A stretch of 64,000 nt of DNA from Clostridia bacterium (GTDB lineage: Bacteria; Bacillota; Clostridia; Oscillospirales; CAG-272), in assembly GCA_017483305.1 (NCBI GenBank), contig JAFULC010000027.1, positions 1-64,000 on the forward strand, written 5' to 3'. The position numbers were made by a program, and so were the translations under genes. Under the pieces are notes generated by a model. It saw only the letters and a program-made list of their open reading frames with translations. It made no database searches and was not told the origin of the DNA. Shown in pieces: positions 42,713 through 54,278 of the stretch; positions within the stretch are counted from its first letter, which is position 1; each line of letters starts with the position of its first letter.

Positions 42713-44321
42713 ATTTACCTATCTTTTTGAGTATATTTTCGTAGGTCAAGCCATATCTCTGTGCTATATCTCGTGCATAGCTCTTTCCGTCGGGCTTTGC
42801 ACGGAATATCTTGAAGGAGCGCTTGCCCTCCTCAATACCTGCAACAAGGGTATCGATCTTGACACCGCCATTTGCAAGAGCCTCGGAATTGATGCGGTCA
42901 ATTTCGGCGGCAAGCTCGTGAAGATGCGTTGCAAACAGACAACGGCAGCCGACCATCGAAATACCTGAAAGCACCTCGGACGCGATGTACGAGCCCTCGT
43001 AGGATCCCGTAGACGAGAAGGACTCGTCCAAGAGCACAAGACTGTACTCGGTCACACTGTCAAATATCTCACCGAGTCGCGCGCACTCCTCACCAAGTCT
43101 GCCCTTGTCAATAGTATCGTCCGCGCCCGTGGGGAAATGAGTGTATATAGCGTCGGCAGGGCTGATACGTGCGTTTTTAGCGGGAACGTACATGCCCAGC
43201 TGCATCATCGCAAGAGCCAGACCGAGAGAGCAGGTGATAACCGATTTGCCTCCGCGGTTAGGTCCTGTCAGAACGTATATCATCGCGTCATTTTTGTTAA
43301 ATCTTACGTCGTTGGGAACGATCTCCTCGCCGTCGCGAAGCTTGAGCGCGACTGTGGGATTGTAAAGGTCGTCTGCATCAAATACGCGCTCGCTCATCGG
43401 CGCGATCTCGGGCTCGCTGAGCCAACAGCCCTTTGCCTCGAGTCGTTTTAGCATCTCCGCACCCTTTACCACGAATTCGATCTCTGGCATAAGACCGAGC
43501 AGAAAATCGGTGTTTTCAAGCACGTAGGTCTGAACTATCTTCTTCCAGGACTTAAGCGAGGCTCTGTATACGTCGTTTATAGCCGAATTAAACGCGATCG
43601 ACATTGCCGTGCGCTGATTATCGGACTGCTTTTTGCTGAAAGGAACGAGGTTTGCAATGCAGGTGTATTCATCGTCCTTAAAATTGAGTCGGAGTATCTT
43701 GTCGATAGCATCACCCGATTTGAAGGCCTCGGAATTTATTGACAAAACTCCCGCATAGGTGGGGCGAAGCTGAGCATCGAGATTGACACCTATGGAAACG
43801 CTCTTTATCTCACGAACTCGCTTTGTAAGCTCGTTGAGCTTCTGATTGAGCTCCTTATAGTAATCCGACTGTGCAAGCTCGCAGATCCTTTCCTCAAGAG
43901 TCTTAAATGCGCGGCTCTTGATCTCGTCCTTTACCGCGGAAAGGCCGCCGTAAAGTATCTCTATGCAGGAAATATAAAGCTCGATCTCGGTGATGCTTGA
44001 AAGGTAATCCTCGGATGAATTATTGTCCGCTTCAAGTCGACGAAGCTCGGTAACGTCGGTCAGAACGGGCATAAGCTTGCCGAGCGTTTCTGCGATCGCG
44101 GGGCAATTCATCATATCTGAAAAGACCTCGTTTCTGTACTTCATAACCTCGGGTGAGGTAGTGAAGTAATCAGATAGCTCCGAGCTCTTGAGATCTAAAA
44201 TCTCAAGCAGACCAAGCTCCTCAAGGGTGTACATATCTATGTCGGGACGGTTTTTACCGGTATAGTAGTCCTTTTTCGATTCTGCATCGGGATAGAGAAG
44301 ACTAAAATTCGTAAGATCCAT
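42711..44321 (-). CDS. MutS-like ATPase lacking the mismatch-binding domain
   Basis: This 536-residue protein contains the core lever and clamp region and the C-terminal ATPase of the MutS superfamily, but not the N-terminal mismatch-recognition or connector domains. The Walker A is GPNRGGKS (about 349-356), with Walker B VLLDESFSSTGSYEG and the signature ATHLHEL. Classic MutS has GPNMGGKS. It is therefore a MutS-related protein of unknown role, like several short MutS paralogues in Firmicutes, and not the mismatch sensor. It is 21 bases downstream of the PHP phosphatase gene and probably co-transcribed with it. Confidence 0.8.
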   Translation of the reverse strand: MDLTNFSLLYPDAESKKDYYTGKNRPDIDMYTLEELGLLEILDLKSSELSDYFTTSPEVMKYRNEVFSDMMNCPAIAETLGKLMPVLTDVTELRRLEADNNSSEDYLSSITEIELYISCIEILYGGLSAVKDEIKSRAFKTLEERICELAQSDYYKELNQKLNELTKRVREIKSVSIGVNLDAQLRPTYAGVLSINSEAFKSGDAIDKILRLNFKDDEYTCIANLVPFSKKQSDNQRTAMSIAFNSAINDVYRASLKSWKKIVQTYVLENTDFLLGLMPEIEFVVKGAEMLKRLEAKGCWLSEPEIAPMSERVFDADDLYNPTVALKLRDGEEIVPNDVRFNKNDAMIYVLTGPNRGGKSVITCSLGLALAMMQLGMYVPAKNARISPADAIYTHFPTGADDTIDKGRLGEECARLGEIFDSVTEYSLVLLDESFSSTGSYEGSYIASEVLSGISMVGCRCLFATHLHELAAEIDRINSEALANGGVKIDTLVAGIEEGKRSFKIFRAKPDGKSYARDIAQRYGLTYENILKKIGK

Positions 44322-44342
44322 TGTTTTTTATCCTTTCGGAAA

Positions 44343-45173
44343 TTATATTTTCATTATCGTTTTTTCGCCGTTTCGCACAACGAGAACACTGTCAAGCCCG
44401 ACCGAGCGGAGAAGCTCGAAGCCCTCGTCAACACATTCTCCGATATGCTCGGGAGAATGCGAGTCGGTACCGACCGTGACAAGCTTGCCGCCGCATTCGC
44501 GGTAAAGTGAAAGAAGCTCGCGATCTGGCATAGCAAAGCCAAGACCTCTCCAAAGAGTTGAAACGTTGACCTCAAGTGCAATATCTCTCGTTATCATTTT
44601 GCGGAAAAGCTCCTCAAGCTTGTCCTTGTGCCTTGAAAAATCGTAGTCGTTGCCCGAAAAAGCACAGTATCGGTGCATATAGGTCAGGTGAGCCACGGTG
44701 TCGATTTTATCGCACGCGTCGAGAGAGTCGCAAAGCTCGTCAATATTGCGCTCAAAGAGATGTCCTACGTAATCCGGAGAGGAATAGTCAAATATCTTTT
44801 TGAAATCGTAAAAGCAAAAGTCTGGTGCTCCGCGAAGATTATGGATAGAAGAGATGACGAACTCATATTTATGTGCGCTCAACAGCTTTTCTGCCTCATC
44901 GGGATACTGATTTATCTGACCGAGCTCGATTCCGTATGTCAGATTGACCCGACCCTTGTATTTTTCCTTGGCGGCAAGTATCTCCCCGTATGCACGGTCG
45001 GCATCGTAGGGAGGGCAGGACATATCGAAACGACCGTTGCACTCGAAATGGTCGGTGATCGCAAGGTCGGTCACCCCTCGCTCGATAGCCGCCAGGCAAA
45101 GCGCCTCGGGCGACGAATCGTCAGCTCCGTCAAACGAAAAATACGTGTGTGTATGATAATCGCATTTGAACAT
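44343..45173 (-). CDS. PHP-family histidinol-phosphatase-like protein
   Basis: This 276-residue metal-dependent phosphoesterase has the PHP signatures DYHTHTYFSFDGA (residues 4-16), LAITDHFE, VISSIHNL, VAHLTYMHRYCA and VGTDSHSPEHIGE. It is closest to the HisK type, which dephosphorylates histidinol phosphate in histidine synthesis, but PHP family members also hydrolyse other phosphates. No his genes are adjacent. I chose 45173 because GAGG is six bases upstream; the longer frame begins at 45185. Confidence 0.82.
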   Translation of the reverse strand: MFKCDYHTHTYFSFDGADDSSPEALCLAAIERGVTDLAITDHFECNGRFDMSCPPYDADRAYGEILAAKEKYKGRVNLTYGIELGQINQYPDEAEKLLSAHKYEFVISSIHNLRGAPDFCFYDFKKIFDYSSPDYVGHLFERNIDELCDSLDACDKIDTVAHLTYMHRYCAFSGNDYDFSRHKDKLEELFRKMITRDIALEVNVSTLWRGLGFAMPDRELLSLYRECGGKLVTVGTDSHSPEHIGECVDEGFELLRSVGLDSVLVVRNGEKTIMKI

Positions 45174-45261
45174 AATCAACCTCATAAAAGTTAATACACC
45201 TACATTTTAACACATTTTTGTGATTTTGTATATACTTTTGGAAAAATAATTTATTTTCCAC

Positions 45262-45290
45262 TTGAAAACGGGGATAAAATATGGTAAAAT
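45262..45290 (+). promoter_or_regulatory. Promoter of the UxaC-like gene
   Basis: TTGAAA, 17-bp spacer and TAAAAT (45285-45290). Confidence 0.68.
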
Positions 45291-45324
45291 AAATCAGTGA
45301 TAGCAGACAAAGGAGCGTGTGGAT

Positions 45325-46620
45325 ATGAAATCTTTTTCGGATATAGATCTTTTTCTGACCACACCTACAGCCGCGAGGCTGTACCGCGAGCATGTCGCGG
45401 CTCTGCCGATAATCGATGTACACTCTAACCTTGATGTCACCGCTATTGCGGAAAACCGCGCCATTACAAATCTCACAGAGCTATGGCTTTACGGCGACAG
45501 GGACAAAGCCGAGCTTATGAGAGTATGCGGCGTTGACGAGCACTTTATCACGGGAAACGCCTCGGATTATGAAAAGTTCAGAGAGCTTTGCCGCATTATG
45601 CCTATGCTGATCGGTAACAAGCAATATGCTGCCTGTCACACCGAGCTTTGCAGATATTTTAAATGTGAGCTGACTATAAATTCCGACAATTGCGAAACAA
45701 TATGGAGAGAAACCTCCCAAAGACTCGCAAATAATAGAATTGGCGCATACGATTACTTGAAAATGAGCGGAGCGAAAGTAATTTTTGTCACATCGTCGCC
45801 TATCGATGATTTAAAGACGTTTGATACTGTCAGATCACGAGGCGAGATATTAATTGCTCCGATTTTCTGCCCCGACCGATGCTTTGACATCGATAAAAAG
45901 GGAATCCGGGACTATTTTGCCGAAATAGGCAAGCTCACCTCAGTGGATATCTGCGATTACAAGAGCTTTTGTCAAGCTTACACGGTCTTAATGGACAGAT
46001 TCGGCGCAGTCGGATGCAAAGTAGCATATCATAGAATTGACACGGGCTACTCGTTCGTCAAGCCCGACCTACATCACGCCGATCTGATATTGAAAAAAGC
46101 ACTCTCGGGCAAGGGCACGGAGATAACGGGAGAGGAGCTTTCACTCTGGCAGACTCAGCTTTTGCGATTCTTCGGAATTGAATACGCAAAGCGTGGGTGG
46201 ATAATGGAGCTTGAATATAGGTCATACAGTCACACGGAGATCTCAGCGTCATTAACCTATTTGTCATCACAAAATGCGCTCCCCACGGTGATTATTTATT
46301 CAGACGATACCCGAGCATCAGAAATGTGCAGAAAGCTTTGTCACACCGAGCACAATATATCCACCAAGGTGCTTCAAGGCATCGGATTTACCGATAATCT
46401 CGAGGATATAGCAGCAAAAACTGCGATAGGCAGCGTTTTAGGATTCAGAAGCGAAGCCTACGGATATAATATCGGAATTATGCACGAGCTTTGGCGCAAG
46501 GAGGTCTGCAATCTGCTTGGCGGCTGGGTCGACAAGGGAATTTGTTTCGAGGATGCGGCGGTTGAAGCGATCAGAGCCATCTGCTATCAAAACGCGGCAA
46601 CATATTTAGAAATCAATTAA
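45325..46620 (+). CDS. UxaC-family (glucuronate isomerase-like) protein, probable pseudoenzyme
   Basis: This 431-residue protein aligns over its whole length with uronate isomerase UxaC (SDYEKFRELC, ITG, AKRGWIMELE, CNLLGGWVDKG, the YQNAATYLEI end). Key residues differ: the metal HxH (D-x-H-C-H-L) reads DVHSNL (His33, Asn35); the GDHY segment reads GDRD (57-60); TTDDP reads TSSP; and TDSRSF near the C-terminus reads LGFRSE. With the second metal His and the late Asp missing, uronate isomerisation is unlikely. The frame is intact and has a promoter and AAGGAG. It may bind a sugar acid or structure a complex. It precedes a small membrane protein and a 2-hydroxyacid dehydrogenase. Confidence 0.78.
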   Translation: MKSFSDIDLFLTTPTAARLYREHVAALPIIDVHSNLDVTAIAENRAITNLTELWLYGDRDKAELMRVCGVDEHFITGNASDYEKFRELCRIMPMLIGNKQYAACHTELCRYFKCELTINSDNCETIWRETSQRLANNRIGAYDYLKMSGAKVIFVTSSPIDDLKTFDTVRSRGEILIAPIFCPDRCFDIDKKGIRDYFAEIGKLTSVDICDYKSFCQAYTVLMDRFGAVGCKVAYHRIDTGYSFVKPDLHHADLILKKALSGKGTEITGEELSLWQTQLLRFFGIEYAKRGWIMELEYRSYSHTEISASLTYLSSQNALPTVIIYSDDTRASEMCRKLCHTEHNISTKVLQGIGFTDNLEDIAAKTAIGSVLGFRSEAYGYNIGIMHELWRKEVCNLLGGWVDKGICFEDAAVEAIRAICYQNAATYLEIN

Positions 46621-46648
46621 AAATATACAATATACGGAGGTAACCCAA

Positions 46649-46876
46649 ATGTACGTTAAGGAAAAGAAGGTAAGTGTTCTCAAAATAGTTATTATCGCGG
46701 CAGGCGTTGCTGCGGCAGTTGCGGCAGTAGTAACCGCATTTATGATCTGGAAGAAGAACAGAAATACCGACAAGCTCATCGACGAGGAGATCGACGCTGC
46801 TATCGAGGCTGCTTTCGCAGAGGAAGAGGCCGCCGAGACCGCAGACGTAAAGATCATCGACAGTGAAGAAGTATAA
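46649..46876 (+). CDS. Small acidic single-pass membrane protein
   Basis: I do not recognise this 75-residue protein. It has a hydrophobic helix (about 9-33, rich in Ala/Val/Ile), a basic patch, and a strongly acidic C-terminal half (EEIDAAIEAAFAEEEAAET). The layout is like the small protein at 8221, with a different tail. CGGAGGT gives a strong ribosome binding site, and it lies 28 bases after the UxaC-like gene and three bases before the dehydrogenase, so it is probably in the same transcript. Confidence 0.68.
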   Translation: MYVKEKKVSVLKIVIIAAGVAAAVAAVVTAFMIWKKNRNTDKLIDEEIDAAIEAAFAEEEAAETADVKIIDSEEV

Positions 46877-46879
46877 GCA

Positions 46880-47827
46880 ATGAAAATAGTCGTCCTCGAT
46901 GCGTCTACGTTGGGCGCGGATATCGACCTGTCACTGTATGAAAAATACGGAGAGCTGACGGTTTATCAAAGCACCGCCGACGAAGAGTTTGCGGATCACG
47001 TTGCGGACAGTGACGTGATAATCATAAACAAGCTGAAGGTGGGCAGACAAAATCTGCCCGCTTGTCCGAGCGTCAAGCTGATCTGCATAACCGCCACCGG
47101 ATTTGACAATATCGATACTGAATACTGTAAGCAACAAGGAATAGCCGTATGCAACGTCGTCGGTTATTCTACCCAAAACGTCGCTCAGTTGACGGTTGCG
47201 ATGGCACTTTCGCTCATCTGTCATCTAGCCGAATATAACCGCTCCGTGTCGGACGGCTCTTATTCGCGCGGCGGAGTTGCCAACATTCTCACACCCGTAT
47301 ACCACGAGATCTACGGCAAGACCTGGGGCATCGTCGGCTACGGCAATATCGGCAAGCAGGTCGGTGCGGTCGCAAAGGCGCTCGGTTGCAGAGTTATAGT
47401 GAATAAGCGCACAGAGATCGCAGGAGAGGAGTGCGTTGATATCGACACGCTCTGCAAGGAGTCGGACATCATCAGTGTCCACACTCCTTTGAACGAGGGA
47501 ACACGCGGACTGATCAGCTCCGAGCGTATTGCGATGATGAAAAACGACGCAATATTTATCAACGTAGCGCGCGGCGCGGTGGTCGACGAGGAAGCACTGG
47601 CAAACGCGGTGCTGGAGGGCAGAATCGGCGGTATTGGCGTCGACGTATATTCCAAAGAGCCTTTCCCGATCGATCACCCCTATGCAAGCATAGCAGGGCG
47701 CGACAATGTGATCTTCACGCCTCACATGGCTTGGGGATCTTATGAAGCAAGAGTTCGCTGCTGTGAGGAAACTGCCTTGAATATAAAGGTATATATCAGC
47801 GGCGAAAAGAGAAACAGAATAGTATAA
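46880..47827 (+). CDS. D-2-hydroxyacid dehydrogenase
   Basis: This 315-residue NAD(P)-dependent enzyme of the D-lactate/glycerate/phosphoglycerate dehydrogenase family reduces a 2-keto acid. It shows the Rossmann GIVGYGNIGKQVG (about 153-165), the catalytic Arg in NVARGAVVDEEA, Glu in YSKEPFP, and His in FTPHMAWGS. The substrate is not clear; glycerate or hydroxypyruvate is common for this length. It overlaps none of its neighbours but starts three bases after the small membrane protein with only a weak ribosome binding site, suggesting translational coupling. Confidence 0.9.
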   Translation: MKIVVLDASTLGADIDLSLYEKYGELTVYQSTADEEFADHVADSDVIIINKLKVGRQNLPACPSVKLICITATGFDNIDTEYCKQQGIAVCNVVGYSTQNVAQLTVAMALSLICHLAEYNRSVSDGSYSRGGVANILTPVYHEIYGKTWGIVGYGNIGKQVGAVAKALGCRVIVNKRTEIAGEECVDIDTLCKESDIISVHTPLNEGTRGLISSERIAMMKNDAIFINVARGAVVDEEALANAVLEGRIGGIGVDVYSKEPFPIDHPYASIAGRDNVIFTPHMAWGSYEARVRCCEETALNIKVYISGEKRNRIV

Positions 47828-47831
47828 GATC

Positions 47832-47866
47832 AGCCTCCCGACATCTTGTCGGGAGGCTATAATTTT
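47832..47866. terminator. Terminator after the dehydrogenase and before the lacZ end
   Basis: AGCCTCCCGAC / GTCGGGAGGCT with a short loop and an AT-rich tail lies between convergent genes. Confidence 0.88.
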
Positions 47867-47872
47867 ATCCGA

Positions 47873-51041
<3,169 letters not shown>

Positions 51042-51083
51042 TAGCACCGACCGAATTTTGATTAAAATTCATAAAAAATTTCA

Positions 51084-51112
51084 TTTACAAATCGGGAAAA
51101 GTATGGTATAAT
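51084..51112 (+). promoter_or_regulatory. Promoter of the pseudouridine synthase gene
   Basis: TTTACA, 17 bp, TATAAT, with an extended TGG before the -10. Confidence 0.8.
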
Positions 51113-51140
51113 TCAAAGAGAAGATTCAGGGGGTGAGATA

Positions 51141-51851
51141 ATGCGTCTTGACAAATTCATAGTCGAATCCGGATTGGCTTCGAGATCAGAAATAACCAAG
51201 GTAGCCAAAAACGGCGGCGTTACTGTCAACGGGCAGATCGTTCGCCGAGTGAGCGGTCATATCGACCCCACCGCCGACAAGGTAACCTATCTTGGCAAGG
51301 ACGTGATCTGGCGCGAGTTCACGTACGTTATGCTCAATAAGCCCGAGGGCTATGTAAGCGCAACCGAAGACGACAAATTTCCCACCGTGATCACTCTGCT
51401 TCCGGACGAGCTACAGAGAATAGGCCTTTTTCCGTGCGGAAGACTTGATAAAAACACGCTTGGACTTATGATACTCACTAACAACGGCCCGTTATCCCAT
51501 AAGCTCCTCGCACCTAAAAACCACGTATCCAAAAAATACCGCTTCAGAGTAAAATTTCCGATAAGCGAGGACGACGTAAGCGCACTTGAATCGGGCGTTG
51601 ACATCGGCGGCTATATCACCGCTCCCTGCAAGGTCGAAATGACCGACGAAAAGGAAGGGTACATAACTCTCACGGAAGGCAAGTATCACCAGATAAAGCT
51701 TATGGCAGAGGCGGTGCACAATCAGATAACCTATCTCGAGCGAGTGACCTTCGGACCCATCAAGCTTGATGAAAAGCTCGAGAGAGGCGAGTGGCGACAT
51801 CTCACCGAGGACGAGCAAAATGCACTCGAAGCACACGGGAAGTCAATATAA
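51141..51851 (+). CDS. 16S/23S pseudouridine synthase (RsuA family)
   Basis: This 236-residue enzyme isomerises uridine to pseudouridine in rRNA. An N-terminal S4 RNA-binding domain (MRLDKFIVESGLASRSE...VTVNG) is followed by the catalytic domain with CGRLDKNTLGLMILTNNG (catalytic Asp about residue 100) and KYHQIKLMAEAV. The catalytic motif GRLDxxTxGLMILTNNG places it with RsuA/RluB rather than RluA. GGGGGTGA gives a strong ribosome binding site. Confidence 0.92.
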   Translation: MRLDKFIVESGLASRSEITKVAKNGGVTVNGQIVRRVSGHIDPTADKVTYLGKDVIWREFTYVMLNKPEGYVSATEDDKFPTVITLLPDELQRIGLFPCGRLDKNTLGLMILTNNGPLSHKLLAPKNHVSKKYRFRVKFPISEDDVSALESGVDIGGYITAPCKVEMTDEKEGYITLTEGKYHQIKLMAEAVHNQITYLERVTFGPIKLDEKLERGEWRHLTEDEQNALEAHGKSI

Positions 51852-51924
51852 AACACTCTCAAAAAAGAAAGCAACGGCAACAAATCGCCGTATTCAATAA
51901 AAACGAACCACCAAAGGAGACACA

Positions 51925-54078
51925 ATGGACATAATCAAGACCCTTGCCGAAGAATTCAAACTAAAGGAAGATCAGGTCAGAAAGACCGTCGAGCTTATCG
52001 ACGGCGGAGACACTATTCCTTTCATCGCACGATACAGAAAGGAGGTTACGGGAAGCCTAGACGACGCGGTGCTCCGTGACCTTAACGACAGACTCGAGTA
52101 TCTGCGCAACATAGAAAAGAGAAAAGAGGAGGTCAAGTCGCTCATCGAGGCGCAGGGTAACCTCACCCCCGAGATCGAAAAGGCGATCCTTAACGCGAAA
52201 ACGATCACCGAGGTCGACGATATATACCGCCCCTTCAGACCCAAGAGAAAAACAAGAGCCTCCGTCGCAAGAGAAAGAGGACTCGAGGACCTCGCAAAGC
52301 TTCTTATGGAGCAGAGGCTCGAATATCAGCCGTCCATCGAGGAGGCTGCCGAGGCATTCGTCAACGAGGAAAAGGAAGTTCCTAACGCCGCCGCCGCTCT
52401 TGCAGGCGCATGTGATATAATCGCTGAGGAGGTCTCCGACAACGCCGAATACAGAAAGGCGCTCCGCTCCCAGACCTTTGACTACGGCGTTCTAAACGTA
52501 ACCAAGGCAAAGGAGGAGGATTCGGTCTACGCACAGTACTACGAGTACAGCGAGCCCCTCAAAAAGATCCCCGGACACCGCATTCTTGCGATCAACCGAG
52601 GCGAAAAGGAGGAATTCCTCAAGGTATCGGTAGAGATATCCTCCGATATCGTGCTCAACTATCTGCACAGCTGTGTAGTTACCGAGCCCGCAAGCCCCGC
52701 TTATAAATACGTGTCGGCGGCTATCGTCGACGGCTACGAAAGACTGATCGCTCCGTCCATCGAGCGAGAGATTCGCAACGATATGTTCGACAACGCCTCC
52801 GAGGGTGCGATCAAGGTCTTTGCCGATAACCTTGGACATCTGCTTATGCAGTCGCCCCTGAAGGGTAAGACCGTGCTTGGCTTTGACCCCGGATACGTAA
52901 ACGGCTGTAAGCTCGCGGTTGTCGACAAAACCGGTAAGGTGCTTGATACCGCGGTCATTTATCCCACAAAGCCCCGTCAGAGAATTGAGGAAGCGACCAG
53001 AGTCGTCAAGGGACTTATCAGAAAGCACCACGTTGACGTTATTTCTATCGGTAACGGAACGGCATCCAAGGAAAGCGAGATATTCATCGCAGGACTTCTC
53101 AAGGAGATCCCCGAGGCAAACTGTAAATATATCGTAGTCAACGAGGCGGGAGCTTCGATCTACTCCGCATCCAAGCTTGCAACCGAGGAATTTCCCGATT
53201 TTGACGTTATGCAGCGCTCCGCGGTATCAATAGCCCGCAGACTTCAGGATCCGCTTGCAGAGCTTGTAAAGATCGACCCCAAATCTATCGGTGTCGGTCA
53301 GTATCAGCACGATATGAAGCCCGCAAGACTCGACACGGCACTCACGGGTGTCGTTGAAGACTGCGTTAACTCGGTCGGAGTTGACGTCAATACCGCATCG
53401 CACTCACTCCTCGCATACATCTCGGGTATCAACGCCACAAGCGCGAAAAATATAGTAAAATATAGGGAAGAGAACGGAGAATTCACGTCCAGAGCCCAGA
53501 TAAAGAAGGTTCCAAGAATCGGTGACAAGGCGTTTGAGCAGTGCGCAGGATTCTTGCGTGTTCCCGACTCAAAGGAGATTCTCGACAACACGGGAGTTCA
53601 TCCTGAGTCCTACGAAGCGGCAAAGGCTCTGCTTTCGATGTTCGGCTACACGGCAGACGACGTCCGTCAGGGACAGCTCCGCAATCTCCGTGCTCAGGTC
53701 AATAAGAGCGGAGTAGGGAAGGTTGCCGCAACTCTCGGTATCGGTGAGCCCACGCTCGTAGATATAATAGGCGAGCTTGAAAAGCCCGGTCGCGACGTGC
53801 GCGACTCCTTGCCGCCTCCCATTCTTCGTGACGACATCCTCGACCTTGAGGATCTTAAGCCCGATATGGTTCTTACGGGAACTGTCAGAAACGTTATCGA
53901 CTTCGGAGCGTTCGTCGACATCGGAGTCCATCAGGACGGACTCGTCCACATCTCGCAGATCTGCGACCGATATATAAAGCATCCCTCCGAGGAGCTTTCG
54001 GTCGGAGATATCGTCAAGGTCAAGGTTCTTTCCGTAGACGTGAAGAAAAAGAGAATATCTCTGTCGATGAAGCTTTAA
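51925..54078 (+). CDS. tex: Tex-family RNA-binding protein
   Basis: This 717-residue transcription accessory protein has the Tex layout: N-terminal helical region (LAEEFKLKEDQVRKTVELI), a YqgF/RNase H-like fold (about 315-450; VLGFDPGYVNGCKLAVVDK), helix-hairpin-helix motifs (about 490-560), and a C-terminal S1 domain (about 645-715; TGTVRNVIDFGAFVDIG, VDGLVHIS-like). Tex binds nucleic acids and is linked to transcription and toxin regulation in pathogens. AAAGGAG is the ribosome binding site, 73 bases after the pseudouridine synthase stop. Confidence 0.95.
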   Translation: MDIIKTLAEEFKLKEDQVRKTVELIDGGDTIPFIARYRKEVTGSLDDAVLRDLNDRLEYLRNIEKRKEEVKSLIEAQGNLTPEIEKAILNAKTITEVDDIYRPFRPKRKTRASVARERGLEDLAKLLMEQRLEYQPSIEEAAEAFVNEEKEVPNAAAALAGACDIIAEEVSDNAEYRKALRSQTFDYGVLNVTKAKEEDSVYAQYYEYSEPLKKIPGHRILAINRGEKEEFLKVSVEISSDIVLNYLHSCVVTEPASPAYKYVSAAIVDGYERLIAPSIEREIRNDMFDNASEGAIKVFADNLGHLLMQSPLKGKTVLGFDPGYVNGCKLAVVDKTGKVLDTAVIYPTKPRQRIEEATRVVKGLIRKHHVDVISIGNGTASKESEIFIAGLLKEIPEANCKYIVVNEAGASIYSASKLATEEFPDFDVMQRSAVSIARRLQDPLAELVKIDPKSIGVGQYQHDMKPARLDTALTGVVEDCVNSVGVDVNTASHSLLAYISGINATSAKNIVKYREENGEFTSRAQIKKVPRIGDKAFEQCAGFLRVPDSKEILDNTGVHPESYEAAKALLSMFGYTADDVRQGQLRNLRAQVNKSGVGKVAATLGIGEPTLVDIIGELEKPGRDVRDSLPPPILRDDILDLEDLKPDMVLTGTVRNVIDFGAFVDIGVHQDGLVHISQICDRYIKHPSEELSVGDIVKVKVLSVDVKKKRISLSMKL

Positions 54079-54119
54079 TATATTAACGCTTACCGCCGTT
54101 AATATCACCTCACAATCAC

Positions 54120-54147
54120 AATAATTCATAGCTGATTGTGAATTATT
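54120..54147. repeat. 9-bp inverted repeat between tex and the ABC ATPase
   Basis: AATAATTCA, a 10-base spacer, TGAATTATT. It could be a weak terminator stem or an operator for the sugar ATPase gene. Confidence 0.4.
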
Positions 54148-54278
54148 CACAAAATCAGACTCACAATTTTGGATAATAATGCTCTTTAAAAAAGTCGTTT
54201 TTTTTGGTAGAATTATAATGTTAAAAATTAAAGTTTTGTCAGTAAACGCACAAAAACAATTCAGGAGGAATAAAACAA

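Noticed and set aside
42711..44321. MutS-like gene as part of a known defence system
   Set aside because: No nuclease, helicase or other defence gene is next to it; the neighbour is a PHP phosphatase with histidinol-phosphatase features.
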